This document shows, one piece after another, positions 25,502 through 34,114 of a stretch of 64,000 bases of DNA (its first letter is position 1; each line of letters starts with the position of its first letter). This DNA is from Glacieibacterium sp965200405 (GTDB taxonomy: Bacteria > Pseudomonadota > Alphaproteobacteria > Sphingomonadales > Sphingomonadaceae), in NCBI RefSeq assembly GCF_965200405.1, contig NZ_OZ241356.1, positions 1,860,001-1,924,000 on the forward strand, given 5' to 3'. Position numbers and translations under genes: made by a program. A model generated the notes under the pieces. That model was given only the letters and a program-made list of their open reading frames with translations, searched no databases and had not been told where the DNA came from.

Positions 25502-26281
25502 ATGGCTACCACGCCCGCCAACGTATCCGCGTCCCAGCCGCAGCAATTGCCGCTTTTCTACAATTCGCTGGTGCCGCTGTCCTCCCAGTTCCATCCGACG
25601 CACGGCCTGAAGCCGCGTGAGGAGTTCAACTTCGCCAAGGTCACGCACGCCATCCCGGTGACCGTCGACGAGTTCGCGATCGCCCAGCGCTTCTATCCGA
25701 TCGTCTTCGGCCTCGGCGACAATCCCGCCCCGCTGGCGCTGGTCGGCCTGACCGAGGGCCAGAACCTGTACATCGGCGAGGACGGCCTGTGGCAGTCCGG
25801 CGCCTATGTCCCGGCGTTCGTGCGCCGCTACCCGTTCATGCTGGCCCGCCTGCAGGAGAATAGCGAAGAGCTGTCGCTGTGCTTCGACGACAGCGCCAAC
25901 CAGCTGAGCGCCGATGCGACCGACAAGCTGTTCGACGGCGCCGAGCCGACCGACACGACCAAGAGCGTGCTGGCCTTCTGCGAGCAGTTCGAGCAGGCGA
26001 TCGCCCGGACCCGTGGCTTCATGGACGAGCTCGCCAAGCTCGACCTGCTTATCGACGGCGAAGTTACCATCCAGCAACCCAATATGCCCGAGCCGGCGAT
26101 CTACCGCGGCTTCCGCATGGTCGCCGAGGAGAAGCTGCAGAACATCCGCGGCGACCAGGCTCGCAAGATGGTCCAGAACGGCATGATGGGGCTGATCTAC
26201 GCCCATCTGTTCGGTCTTGCGCAGATCGGCAACCTGTTCGAGCGCCAGACCGCGCAGGCTGCCGAGCTCGCCGCCAAGTAG
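25502..26281 (+). CDS. SapC-family protein
   Basis: 259 residues, no signal peptide. The pattern LPLFYNSLVPLSSQFH, then VPAFVRRYPFMLAR, CFDDSANQLS and FCEQFEQAIARTRGFMDELAKL matches the SapC family. The name comes from an S-layer-linked locus in Campylobacter; in sphingomonads these proteins often accompany TonB receptors and their function is unproven. Solitary here. The ATG at 25502 fits the family start better than the one eleven codons upstream. A perfect 13-pair hairpin follows the stop. Confidence 0.85.
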   Translation: MATTPANVSASQPQQLPLFYNSLVPLSSQFHPTHGLKPREEFNFAKVTHAIPVTVDEFAIAQRFYPIVFGLGDNPAPLALVGLTEGQNLYIGEDGLWQSGAYVPAFVRRYPFMLARLQENSEELSLCFDDSANQLSADATDKLFDGAEPTDTTKSVLAFCEQFEQAIARTRGFMDELAKLDLLIDGEVTIQQPNMPEPAIYRGFRMVAEEKLQNIRGDQARKMVQNGMMGLIYAHLFGLAQIGNLFERQTAQAAELAAK

Positions 26282-26289
26282 CACATCGT

Positions 26290-26323
26290 CACGGCGCTGC
26301 GGGACCGCTTCCGCAGCGCCGTG
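26290..26323 (+). terminator. Hairpin after the SapC gene
   Basis: Perfect 13-base arms (core ACGGCGCTGCGG / CCGCAGCGCCGT) with an eight-base loop, nine bases past the SapC stop. No T-run follows, so intrinsic termination is uncertain, but the position is right. Confidence 0.5.
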
Positions 26324-26374
26324 CACCGGGCTAGGGTCGTCTACGGTCTCGATCCAAAGCAGGTGCTCTCGCTC

Positions 26375-26965
26375 ATGGCTTCCGTCCCGCACAGTCGTTA
26401 CTCCCAGGTGGCAATCGTCTTCCACTGGGTCATCGCCGTCCTGCTGATCGCCAATCTGGTGGTCGGCCTGTGGGTGCTGGACCCGTTGCTCGACAGCCAT
26501 GACCCCGCGACCAAGCAGCTCGGCTTCGTGGTTATCCAGCTCCACAAGTCGGTCGGGCTGACCGTGCTGGTGCTGGCGATCGCGCGGCTGGCGTGGCGCC
26601 TGATGAACCCGCCGCCGCCCTACCCGGATCACATGACCAGCGCCGAGGTCGTGCTCGCCAAGCTTTCGCACTGGGGCTTTTACGCGCTGATGCTGGGCCT
26701 GCCGCTGAGTGGCTGGGCGATGGCCTCGACCAGCAAGATCCAGTTCCCGATCCTGTATTTCGGCCTGTTCCAGGTGCCGATGCTGCCGCTGTCCAGGGCG
26801 TTGAACGACCTGTTCGGCCAGGCCCATGCCGTTCTTGGCTGGATCACGCTGGCGTTGATCGTCCTGCACGTCGCAGCCGCGCTCAAGCACCATTACATGG
26901 ACCGCGACGACGTTCTCGTCAGGATGTCGCCGTGGCTGCGCCGGCGCGGAGGAAATCTCACATGA
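26375..26965 (+). CDS. Cytochrome b561 (diheme membrane electron carrier)
   Basis: 196 residues, four membrane helices. Candidate heme-ligand histidines are in VFHWVIAVLL (helix 1), QLHKSVGLTV (helix 2), GQAHAVLGW (helix 3) and VLHVAAALKHH (helix 4). Transfers electrons across the inner membrane, probably ubiquinol-linked. The ATG at 26375 gives a proper N-terminus (MASVPHSRYSQVAIVFHW). ATGA overlap with the YceI gene is the classic b561-YceI pairing. Confidence 0.92.
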   Translation: MASVPHSRYSQVAIVFHWVIAVLLIANLVVGLWVLDPLLDSHDPATKQLGFVVIQLHKSVGLTVLVLAIARLAWRLMNPPPPYPDHMTSAEVVLAKLSHWGFYALMLGLPLSGWAMASTSKIQFPILYFGLFQVPMLPLSRALNDLFGQAHAVLGWITLALIVLHVAAALKHHYMDRDDVLVRMSPWLRRRGGNLT

Positions 26966-27513
26966 AGTACCTGGGCCTGATCCTGCTGCTTGCCGTCGCA
27001 GCGCCCGCGACTGCAGCCAAATGGACGGTCGACCCGGCGAAGAGCCAGATCGGGTTCTCAGCCAACTGGCTCGGGCGCGTCGTGCCCGGGTCCTTCCGCA
27101 AATGGACGGCGGCGATCGACTTCGACCCGGCTGCCCCTGACAAGGCTGCTGTCGGCGTGACTGTCGACCTCGCCTCGGCCGCGACCGGGGACCAGACGGT
27201 CGATACGACATTGCCGGGTAACGACTGGTTCGCGGTCGCCGCGGCAAGCACGGCCCGCTTTGCCACGCAAAAGATTGTCGCGCAGGGCCCCGGACGGTAT
27301 TTGGCGACGGGAACGCTGACCATCCGCGGCAAGGCGGTCCCGGTCAGCCTGCCGTTCACCCTGGCGATCGCCGGCGACGTCGCGACGATGAACGGCCGAA
27401 CACAGCTCGACCGGCGGGCGTGGAAGCTCGGCCTCGAGTCGGATCCGACGGCGGAATATGTCGAGTTTGCGGTCCCGCTGACCATTCATGTGGTCGCGCG
27501 CCGGGCACCATAG
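26962..27513 (+). CDS. YceI-family periplasmic protein
   Basis: 183 residues with signal peptide MKYLGLILLLAVAAPATAA. Lipocalin-like YceI barrel starting WTVDPAKSQIGFSANWLG, with the family segments FDPAAPDKAAVGVTVDLAS and TGTLTIRGKAVPVSLPF. Relatives bind a long isoprenoid such as octaprenyl quinone. Overlaps the cytochrome b561 start/stop by ATGA, so a membrane cytochrome and a periplasmic isoprenoid binder are co-made. The terminator downstream may belong to a separate small RNA. Confidence 0.92.
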   Translation: MKYLGLILLLAVAAPATAAKWTVDPAKSQIGFSANWLGRVVPGSFRKWTAAIDFDPAAPDKAAVGVTVDLASAATGDQTVDTTLPGNDWFAVAAASTARFATQKIVAQGPGRYLATGTLTIRGKAVPVSLPFTLAIAGDVATMNGRTQLDRRAWKLGLESDPTAEYVEFAVPLTIHVVARRAP

Positions 27514-27598
27514 GGTCAAACCTTCGAGACTAGGTGCGGCGCAACATGTTTTTCACGCCCACCCCTTGTCGAGCCGCTTGCGTCGTCCTAATTCAAGC

Positions 27599-27675
27599 GG
27601 ACCGGGCGTTCCCCCCTTTCGCCCGGTAACTCCCTGAACCCTGGCCGCTCCGCGTACGCGCGGGGCGGTCTTTTT
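27599..27675 (+). ncRNA. Candidate trans-acting small RNA with C-rich loop
   Basis: The gap between the YceI and amidohydrolase genes has an sRNA layout. TTGTCG (27566-27571) and CCTAAT (27587-27592) make a weak promoter 15 bases apart. An eight-pair hairpin follows (ACCGGGCG 27601-27608 / CGCCCGGT 27620-27627) with a TTCCCCCCTTT loop, then a single-stranded linker with CTCCCTGAACC, then a ten-pair terminator with a U-tract. Predicted length is 77 nt. The C-rich loop and linker could pair with Shine-Dalgarno sequences. The plan resembles, from memory, the alphaproteobacterial suhB/alpha-r8 (MmgR) family; this assignment is inference and unverified. Confidence 0.5.
27645..27675 (+). terminator. 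Rho-independent terminator (sRNA candidate and/or YceI operon)
   Basis: Ten-pair stem from CCGCTCCGCG (27645-27654) and CGCGGGGCGG (27659-27668), one G-T pair, loop TACG, then TCTTTTT. The T-run reaches the last base of the convergent amidohydrolase stop codon. Confidence 0.85.
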
Positions 27676-28562
27676 CATTCCGCCGCGATTGCGTAGCCGG
27701 TCGAGCCCAGGCCAAGGTCGTTGCGCATCAGCGTTGCCGCCAGCGTTGTCATCGTCGCGGTCACCGCCTGGAAGCCGAGATGGCGCACCAGCCGGGCCGG
27801 ATCCATGTACAGCGCTCGGTCCAGCTCGATCTGCACCGCATGGATGCCGTCGCGCGGCCGGCCGTGCCGGGCGGTGGTGTAGCCGCCTGCGTACGGGGCA
27901 TTGCGTGCGACGCGCAGCCCTGCGGCGGTGAAGCAGCGCTCCAGCCAGTCGACCAGCGCCGGCGCCGCGCTGGTACCGTGCAGGTCGCCCAGCACGACCT
28001 GTGCCGCGCCACCGACCGCCGGGGCAGGGGAGGGCATCGAATGGCAGTCCAGCAGGATGGCATAGCCGTGGCGGTCGCGGGCGGCGCTCGTCAGCTGGTC
28101 GATGCGGTCGTGCCACGGCGCATGCACCTCGGCGATCCGCGCTTGGGCGTCGCCCAGCCTGAGGCGCGTCGGATAGATGTCGAGCCCTTGCGCTGCGACC
28201 CGCGGGACGACGCCGAGCCCGGCCCTGACGCGGTCGCTGCCCTGGCCGCCGTGCACCTCCATCGGCTCGATGAACATCGACGGGTCGAGCTCCTCCGCCG
28301 CGCGGTTGAGGTCGAGCCAGCTGCGACCGTAACGCGCCGCCAGCCGCGGCACGCCCAGCCCGACCGCGCCATCGAGCAGGATGTCGACGAAGGCATCCTC
28401 CGCCCGCCGCAGCTGGGCCAGGGTAAGGCGGGTGCTGGCGAGGAACTCGGCCGGATAGTCGCGGCCCGAGTGCGGCGAGGCGAGCACCAGCGGCCAGCGC
28501 CCGGGCGCGTCACCGCTCTCGGCGAACCCCGGCAGGGCAGTCAAACGATCCGGCAGCACCAT
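27675..28562 (-). CDS. N-formylglutamate amidohydrolase
   Basis: 295 residues. Zinc-dependent hydrolase releasing formate and glutamate from N-formylglutamate, the last step of one histidine-degradation route. LASPHSGRDYPAEF holds the first metal His, LLDCHSMPSP the second motif, and GGYTTARHGRP plus QIELDRALYM follow as in HutG-type enzymes. No other hut gene is in the window, so the pathway role is not confirmed. The stop abuts the T-run of the convergent terminator. Confidence 0.88.
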   Translation of the reverse strand: MVLPDRLTALPGFAESGDAPGRWPLVLASPHSGRDYPAEFLASTRLTLAQLRRAEDAFVDILLDGAVGLGVPRLAARYGRSWLDLNRAAEELDPSMFIEPMEVHGGQGSDRVRAGLGVVPRVAAQGLDIYPTRLRLGDAQARIAEVHAPWHDRIDQLTSAARDRHGYAILLDCHSMPSPAPAVGGAAQVVLGDLHGTSAAPALVDWLERCFTAAGLRVARNAPYAGGYTTARHGRPRDGIHAVQIELDRALYMDPARLVRHLGFQAVTATMTTLAATLMRNDLGLGSTGYAIAAE

Positions 28563-28673
28563 CGACCCACCTTAGGCAGGCCCGGCGCGGACGACCAGTC
28601 CCCGCGACAGTGTTGCCCCACATGCGTTCGGAGCTTGCGCTGCGCCGCGCTATTCCCTAATGACCGCCACCGT

Positions 28674-28748
28674 GGACGCGTAGCTCAGTGGTAGAGCACT
28701 GTGTTGACATCGCAGGGGTCGCTGGTTCAATCCCAGCCGTGTCCACCA
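28674..28748 (+). tRNA. tRNA-Val(GAC)
   Basis: 75 bases with encoded CCA. Acceptor stem GGACGCG pairs with CGTGTCC (one G-T pair), then A73 and CCA. D arm GCTC-AGTGGTA-GAGC, anticodon stem CTGTG/CGCAG with loop TTGACAT (anticodon GAC, reads GUC and GUU), five-base variable loop, T arm GCTGG-TTCAATC-CCAGC. All stems fold with only wobble exceptions. No integrase or att-like duplication lies next to it. Confidence 0.95.
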
Positions 28749-28828
28749 TCTCCCCCCAATCGTACGACCGACGTCGCGCCGTCGCCAAGGCGCGCTGATG
28801 TTCGCCCCGGCGCGGCGGTTCTTGCCCG

Positions 28829-31627
28829 CTAGAAGCGGAAGCGGACGCCGGCGGAGTAGATGCTCTCCTCGTAGCGCACGAGCCGGGTGAACGACGGCGT
28901 CTCGCCGGTCGCAAAGACTGCCTGCTCCCTGATCCGCAGCGGCTTGGCCAGGATGTTGGTGATGTCGGCAGTCAATGTCACGTTCTTGAACAGGTCATAG
29001 CTCATCGACAGGTCGAGCCGCGAGATCGGCAGCACCGACTCGGTATAGAGGCGCCCGTCGTCCTGGCGGCGGATCGACGGGTATTTGCCGCGGAGATTGT
29101 ACGACAGCCGGATCGACGCGCCGTCCTTCTCGTAGAAGCCGTTCAGATTGTAGGTCCACTTCGACACGCCGAGCAGTGGCTGCTGCGCCACCGCTGTGCC
29201 GCCGAAGACATCGGGCGAGCCGGTCTTGGCCTTGAGGTAGGTAATGTTCGCGCTGGTGCCGAAGCTGTTGAGCCAGGTCGGCAGGCCGGCGAAATCGAAG
29301 AAGCTGGTGACCTGCGCCTCGACGCCGTCGATGCGTCCCTTGCCCGAGTTGTAGGGCCGGTTGACGTTGAGCGGACCGAAGTCGGGATCGTTGACCGCGA
29401 CCGTGTAGTTCTGGATGAAGCCCTTCAGGTCGCGCCGGAATGCCGCGACCGAGACCGAGCCGGCGCGCGAGAAGTAATATTCCAGCGAGACATCGTAGTT
29501 GCGCGACTTCAACGGATTGAGGTCGGGGTTGCCGCCATTGGCGTTGCGGACGCCGACGCCGGGCGGATCGATCGCCAGGCCGGGGTTATACTGGCCAAAG
29601 CTGGGGCGGGTGCGAGTCTCGGTCCCCGACAGGCGCAGTTGCAACTGGTCGGTGAAGCGCAGGCGGGCGCTGATGTTGGGCAGCCAGTCGGTGTACTTCT
29701 TGTCGACCGAGATCGGCTGGAAGACGTCGGCCGGGACCGGCAGCGGCCCGGCGCCGTCGGGATCGGGCTGGCGCAGGCGCAGGGTGCCATTGATGCCGAG
29801 CTTGGTCTGGACGACGCGGACGCCGATGACGCCGTCGAGGCGCAGGCCATCCTCCGACCCGAAGGCATAGCGCAGCTGGCCATAGCCGGCATAGGACCGC
29901 TCGTTGCCCGAGAAGCTGATCGACGGATCGGCGGCCGGGTCGCCGGGGGTGAAGCCGGACAGGGCGCGCAGCTGCTCGACGTTGCTGCGGAGGCTGCCGT
30001 AGGTCGGCGTCAGGAAGCTCTCGATCGTCGTCGGATCGCTGCCCGGGAAGCCGCTGGAGCCGGCATGCAGGTCGACCGGCACGGCACCCAGCGGGGTGCG
30101 GTTGTTCTGCAGGTCGGCATAGCGGCTGCCCTCGATGAACGCCGAGTTGCGGTCGACGTAGCGGCCGCCGACTTCCAGCTTGGGCAGCCAGTCGAGCCCG
30201 GTCTCGTACGACAGGTCGAGGCGCGCCTGCCAGTCGTCGCCCTTGGCGATCTGGCGGCGATCGAAAAAGCCGCGGAAGATGTAGGTGGCTGGATCGAAGA
30301 CGTCGGGGCCGTTGACGAACGTGAAGTTCGGGCCACCCGGGCTGCCGCCGACATTGGTGTTGACGTTCACCGTCACAGGCGCGGCAAAGGCGGTGTCGAA
30401 GCTGTAGATCGAGTTGGTGAACTTGCTGCGGGTGCGCGCCACGTCGGCGGTGATCTTAAGCGGGCCGGCGTCATAGCTGCCGCCGACTGCGTATTGGAAG
30501 GTGTCGGTTTTCTGGCTGGTGGCGCCCTGAAAGCCTTCGGGACGCCGCGGGTTGACCGCGGTCAGGCTCTGCAGGGTGTTGGTGCCCGGCTGCAGGACGA
30601 TGTTCTGGTACGACGCGGCATCGTACAGCGGGACCGACAGCTCATGGTCCTGAACCTGGTTGCGGAAGCCCTGCCACAGCCCCTCGGCATAGAGTTCGAG
30701 GCCGTCCGCCGGGCGCCATTGCAGCGCGCCGTTGATCGACGGGCGCCGGCGGTTGCCCTCGCCGTAGGTGAGCCGCTGGATGTCGGGGAACAGCACCTGG
30801 CTGTTGTTCGGCCCGATGCCCGGATTGGCGACGAAGTCGGTGTTGGAGCGGGTCGAGTCGAGGTACCGAAGCTGCTGGTAAGAGACATTCAACAGCGCGC
30901 CGACCTCGCCGATGCCGGTCTCCCAGCGGTCGGTGACGAGCAGATTGCCGTTCGGCGTGACCCTGTCGGCGCGCTTGGAATATTGCGCCCAGGCCGAGCC
31001 GCCGATCTCGAAGCCGTTGAAGTCGAAAGGCTTGCGACTACGGACGTTGACCTCGCCGGCAAGGCCGCCTTCGACAAGGTTGGCCGTCGTCGTCTTGAAC
31101 ACCTCGAGCGCCGCGATGGCGCCGGCGGGGAAGTCCTGCAGCGCTACCGACCGCGCCTCGGCGGTGAAGATCTCGCGGCCGTTGTAGGTGGTGGTGAAGT
31201 CGGGCAGGCCGCGGACGAGGACGCGGCTCGCCTCGCCGCCGCCGCGCTCGACCTGCACGCCGACGATGCGCGCCGCCGTGTCGGAGACGGTCCGGTCGGG
31301 CAACTTGCCGATATCCTCGGCAACCACCGAGTCGACGATGATGTCGGAATTGCGCTTGATTGTCTGGGCCGACTGCAGGCTGCGGCGCAGGCCGGTGACG
31401 ACAATGGTGTCGCCGTCCTCGGCGGCTGCCGCGGCAACCGTCCCGGGTCGCACCGTGGAGTCGCCGGGCATTGTCGCACTGTCACCGGGCGTCGCGCCAG
31501 CGGCAGGCGTGGCTCCCGTCGTGGCTGGGGTCGGGGCGGCGGGTGCGCTCGTCGTCTGCGCCATCGCATCCTGTGCGAACATCGTCAGTGCCGCGGTCGA
31601 GCACAGCACCATGGCTTTGAATGGCAT
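28829..31627 (-). CDS. TonB-dependent receptor of the carbohydrate locus
   Basis: 932 residues. Signal peptide to DAMAQ, then a low-complexity alanine/threonine/proline/glycine linker. The plug has DTIVVTGLRRSLQSAQTIKR, IGKLPDRTVSDTAARIVGVQ and VLVRGLPDFTTTYNGREIFT, the signature of the TonB-Xanth-Caul group that imports oligosaccharides. The C-terminus (YSAGVRFRF) is a barrel assembly signal. Divergent from aldose epimerase and the glycoside hydrolases, so an oligosaccharide released from arabinan- or xylan-like polymer is the probable cargo. Confidence 0.93.
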   Translation of the reverse strand: MPFKAMVLCSTAALTMFAQDAMAQTTSAPAAPTPATTGATPAAGATPGDSATMPGDSTVRPGTVAAAAAEDGDTIVVTGLRRSLQSAQTIKRNSDIIVDSVVAEDIGKLPDRTVSDTAARIVGVQVERGGGEASRVLVRGLPDFTTTYNGREIFTAEARSVALQDFPAGAIAALEVFKTTTANLVEGGLAGEVNVRSRKPFDFNGFEIGGSAWAQYSKRADRVTPNGNLLVTDRWETGIGEVGALLNVSYQQLRYLDSTRSNTDFVANPGIGPNNSQVLFPDIQRLTYGEGNRRRPSINGALQWRPADGLELYAEGLWQGFRNQVQDHELSVPLYDAASYQNIVLQPGTNTLQSLTAVNPRRPEGFQGATSQKTDTFQYAVGGSYDAGPLKITADVARTRSKFTNSIYSFDTAFAAPVTVNVNTNVGGSPGGPNFTFVNGPDVFDPATYIFRGFFDRRQIAKGDDWQARLDLSYETGLDWLPKLEVGGRYVDRNSAFIEGSRYADLQNNRTPLGAVPVDLHAGSSGFPGSDPTTIESFLTPTYGSLRSNVEQLRALSGFTPGDPAADPSISFSGNERSYAGYGQLRYAFGSEDGLRLDGVIGVRVVQTKLGINGTLRLRQPDPDGAGPLPVPADVFQPISVDKKYTDWLPNISARLRFTDQLQLRLSGTETRTRPSFGQYNPGLAIDPPGVGVRNANGGNPDLNPLKSRNYDVSLEYYFSRAGSVSVAAFRRDLKGFIQNYTVAVNDPDFGPLNVNRPYNSGKGRIDGVEAQVTSFFDFAGLPTWLNSFGTSANITYLKAKTGSPDVFGGTAVAQQPLLGVSKWTYNLNGFYEKDGASIRLSYNLRGKYPSIRRQDDGRLYTESVLPISRLDLSMSYDLFKNVTLTADITNILAKPLRIREQAVFATGETPSFTRLVRYEESIYSAGVRFRF

Positions 31628-31676
31628 CGTCGAGCCTTCCCAGGAAGTTTTGCGAGCCCAAGCGTTTGGCTCTTGA

Positions 31677-31696
31677 ACGGCGCTCTTAAGCGCCGT
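31677..31696. promoter_or_regulatory. Perfect palindrome upstream of the carbohydrate TonB receptor
   Basis: Eight-base arms ACGGCGCT / AGCGCCGT with a four-base CTTA spacer, 50 bases before the receptor ATG. Position and symmetry suggest a second operator in the divergent gap, besides the shared 16-base element. The binding protein is unknown. Confidence 0.35.
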
Positions 31697-31712
31697 AGCG
31701 AGGCTGCCAAGC

Positions 31713-31728
31713 CAATTGTATGATTTAA
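31713..31728 (+). promoter_or_regulatory. Shared element, copy 1 (TonB receptor / epimerase gap)
   Basis: CAATTGTATGATTTAA lies 86 bases before the receptor ATG and 94 before the epimerase ATG. The same element, 14 of 16 bases identical, occurs in inverted orientation in the GntR/symporter gap at 35814-35829. AT-rich in a very GC-rich genome. Probable binding site of the FCD-GntR regulator encoded at 35015-35749; inference from location and repetition. Confidence 0.5.
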
Positions 31729-31821
31729 TAGAAGCGCTCTCGAAACGAACGAGAGGTGTTGCGTACGGGCCACTCCAACGCCCAAGATCGGCGCAACGAG
31801 CGTTTTAATGGGGAGACGATG

Positions 31822-32961
31822 ATGCGATTTTCGGGAGTCCTGGCTGTGGCGGCAACGATCGGTGCGATGGGCAGCGTCCCGGCCTCGGGAACGCAGGCAG
31901 TGCGCTCGACCTTCGGGACGCTGAAGGACGGCACACCGGTTCCGGCGGTCAAGCTGACCAACAGCCACGGTGTCTCGGCGAACATCATCGCCTGGGGCGC
32001 GTCGCTTCAGTCGCTGATGCTGCCGGGCCGCGACGGCAAAGCCGCCGACATCGTCCTCGGCTATGCCGACATGACCGGCTATCTGACCCAGCCGGAGTTC
32101 TTCGGTGCGACCGTCGGGCGCTTCGCCAACCGCATCGCCCGGGGCAAGTTCAGCCTCGACGGCAAGGCCTACCAGACCCCGGTCAACGACGGCGTCAACT
32201 CGCTGCACGGCGGCACCACCGGCTTCGACAAGCGCGTCTGGACGATCGTCGACACCAAGTCGGGCCCGACCGCGTCGGTGACGCTGCGGCTGGTCAGCCA
32301 GGACGGCGACCAGGGTTATCCCGGCACGATCACCGTCGACGCGACCTATTCGCTCGACGAGAGCAACGCCCTGACCATCGACTACCGGGCCACCACCGAC
32401 CGCCCGACGATCGTCAACCTGTCGAACCATGCCTATTGGAACCTGGCCGGCGAGGGTAGCGTCGGCGGCGCGATGGGCCATGTCGTGACCATCCCGGCCG
32501 AGCGCTTCACGCCGGTCGACGCGACGCTGATCCCGACCGGCGAACTGCGCCCGGTGGCGGGCACGGTGTTCGACTTCCGCACGCCGCGCGCTATCGGCGA
32601 CCGCGTCCGCGACGGGCGCGATCCGCAGATGGTCTATGGCCGCGGCTACGATCATAACTGGGTGATCGGCAAGGCACCGACCAGCGACATCCACCTGATG
32701 GCCAAGGTCAGCGAGCCGGTGTCGGGGCGCGGCTTCAGCTTGTGGTCGAACCAGCCGGGACTGCAGTTCTACTCGGGCAACTTCCTCAACGGCACCGTCC
32801 TCGGCAAGTCGAAGCGGATCTACCGCGGCGGCGACGCCATCGTCATGGAGCCGCAGCTGTTCCCCGACACCGCTAACCAGCCCAAGTTCGGCTCCGGGCG
32901 GCTCGACCCCGGCCAGACCTATCACAACGTCATCGTCTACCGCCTGACCACCGGCCGCTGA
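31822..32961 (+). CDS. Secreted aldose 1-epimerase
   Basis: 379 residues with a signal peptide (MRFSGVLAVAATIGAMGSVPASG), so exported to the periplasm. Mutarotase fold: FFGATVGRFANRIARGKFSL, DGVNSLHGGTTGFDKRVW and NLSNHAYWNLAGEGSV contain the substrate-binding Arg and catalytic His; the C-terminal MEPQLFPDTAN provides the general-base Glu. Converts alpha and beta anomers of free aldoses. GGGGAG six bases before the ATG at 31822 sets the start; the preceding ATG is in tandem. Ten bases before the next hydrolase gene, so co-transcribed. Confidence 0.92.
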   Translation: MRFSGVLAVAATIGAMGSVPASGTQAVRSTFGTLKDGTPVPAVKLTNSHGVSANIIAWGASLQSLMLPGRDGKAADIVLGYADMTGYLTQPEFFGATVGRFANRIARGKFSLDGKAYQTPVNDGVNSLHGGTTGFDKRVWTIVDTKSGPTASVTLRLVSQDGDQGYPGTITVDATYSLDESNALTIDYRATTDRPTIVNLSNHAYWNLAGEGSVGGAMGHVVTIPAERFTPVDATLIPTGELRPVAGTVFDFRTPRAIGDRVRDGRDPQMVYGRGYDHNWVIGKAPTSDIHLMAKVSEPVSGRGFSLWSNQPGLQFYSGNFLNGTVLGKSKRIYRGGDAIVMEPQLFPDTANQPKFGSGRLDPGQTYHNVIVYRLTTGR

Positions 32962-32971
32962 GGATCCGATC

Positions 32972-34114
32972 ATGCTCCGTCGAACGTTCCTTGCCGTCGC
33001 GCTGGCGGCAACGGCGCTGGCCACGTTGCCCGCCGACGCGCGCGCCCTGTGGACCAAGGCGGCGGCTGCCAGCTGGTCCGACAAGCAGCCGTGGCTGGTC
33101 GGTTCGAACTACAATCCGGCGACGGCGATCAACGAGTTCGAGATGTGGCAGGCAGACAGCTTCGACCCGGCGCAGATCGACAAGGAGCTCGGCTGGGCCC
33201 AGGCGATGGGCATGAACACGATGCGCGTCTACCTCCACAACATGCTGTGGGAGAACGACGCGGCCGGGTTCAAGCAGCGCCTCGACCAGTTCCTGACGAT
33301 CGCGGCGAAGCACAAGATCCGCCCGGTATTCGTGCTGTTCGACAGTTGCTGGGACCCCAACCCCGTCTCCGGGCCGCAGCATCCGCCGATCCCGGGCGTC
33401 CACAACTCGGGCTGGATGCAGGCGCCGGGTGCGGCACGGCTGGCGGACCGCAGCCAGTACGGCAAGCTCGAGGCCTATGTGAAGGACATCGTCGGGACCT
33501 TCGCCAAGGACGAGCGGATCCTGGCCTGGGATGTCTGGAACGAGCCCAACAACGAGGGCGGTGGCAACTACAAGCCGACGCCGAACAAGAAGGCGCTGGT
33601 CGCCGGGCTGCTCGGGCAGGTGTTCGACTGGGCGCAGGGCGTCGACCCGGTCCAGCCGCTGACCAGTGGACTGTGGATCGGCGACGACTGGACCAGTCTC
33701 GACAAGCTGGATGCAGTCGAGCGCATCCAGGTGACGCGCTCCGACATCATCAGCTTCCACGATTACAACTGGCCCGAGAAGTTCCTGGCGCGGGCGACGC
33801 AGCTCAAGGTCTATGGCCGGCCGCTGCTGTGCACGGAATATATGGCGCGCGGCAACGGCTCGACCTTCGACACCGTGCTGCCGATCGGCAAGCGGCTGGG
33901 CATCGGTATGATCAACTGGGGCTTCGTCGACGGCAAGTCGCAGACCCGGATGCCGTGGGACAGCTGGAAAAAGCCCTACACCTATGACGAGCCGACGATC
34001 TGGTTTCACGAGGTCCTGCACACCGACGGCAAGCCTTATCGCCAGGCCGAGGTCGATCTGATCAAGCGGCTGAGCGCGGCGCCCAAGTTCGTCGTACCGG
34101 CGGCGCCCAATTGA
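32972..34114 (+). CDS. Secreted clan-A glycoside hydrolase (GH5-like endo-beta-glycanase)
   Basis: 380 residues, signal peptide to ADARA. TIM-barrel hydrolase of clan A: acid/base E191 in WDVWNEPNN and nucleophile E289 in LLCTEYMARG, about 100 residues apart as expected. GMNTMRVYLHNMLWE and FVLFDSCWDPNP also fit. Family assignment (GH5-like or a relative) and substrate are uncertain; beta-mannan, beta-xylan or arabinose-containing polymers are possible. The stop overlaps the following GH43 gene by TTGA, so the two enzymes are coupled. Confidence 0.82.
   Translation: MLRRTFLAVALAATALATLPADARALWTKAAAASWSDKQPWLVGSNYNPATAINEFEMWQADSFDPAQIDKELGWAQAMGMNTMRVYLHNMLWENDAAGFKQRLDQFLTIAAKHKIRPVFVLFDSCWDPNPVSGPQHPPIPGVHNSGWMQAPGAARLADRSQYGKLEAYVKDIVGTFAKDERILAWDVWNEPNNEGGGNYKPTPNKKALVAGLLGQVFDWAQGVDPVQPLTSGLWIGDDWTSLDKLDAVERIQVTRSDIISFHDYNWPEKFLARATQLKVYGRPLLCTEYMARGNGSTFDTVLPIGKRLGIGMINWGFVDGKSQTRMPWDSWKKPYTYDEPTIWFHEVLHTDGKPYRQAEVDLIKRLSAAPKFVVPAAPN

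Noticed and set aside
28674..28748. tRNA-Val as an integration site
   Set aside because: No integrase, direct repeat of the 3' end or change of composition was seen nearby.
29639..31723. 694-codon open frame antisense to the TonB receptor
   Set aside because: Shadow of the receptor; no start signal or domain.
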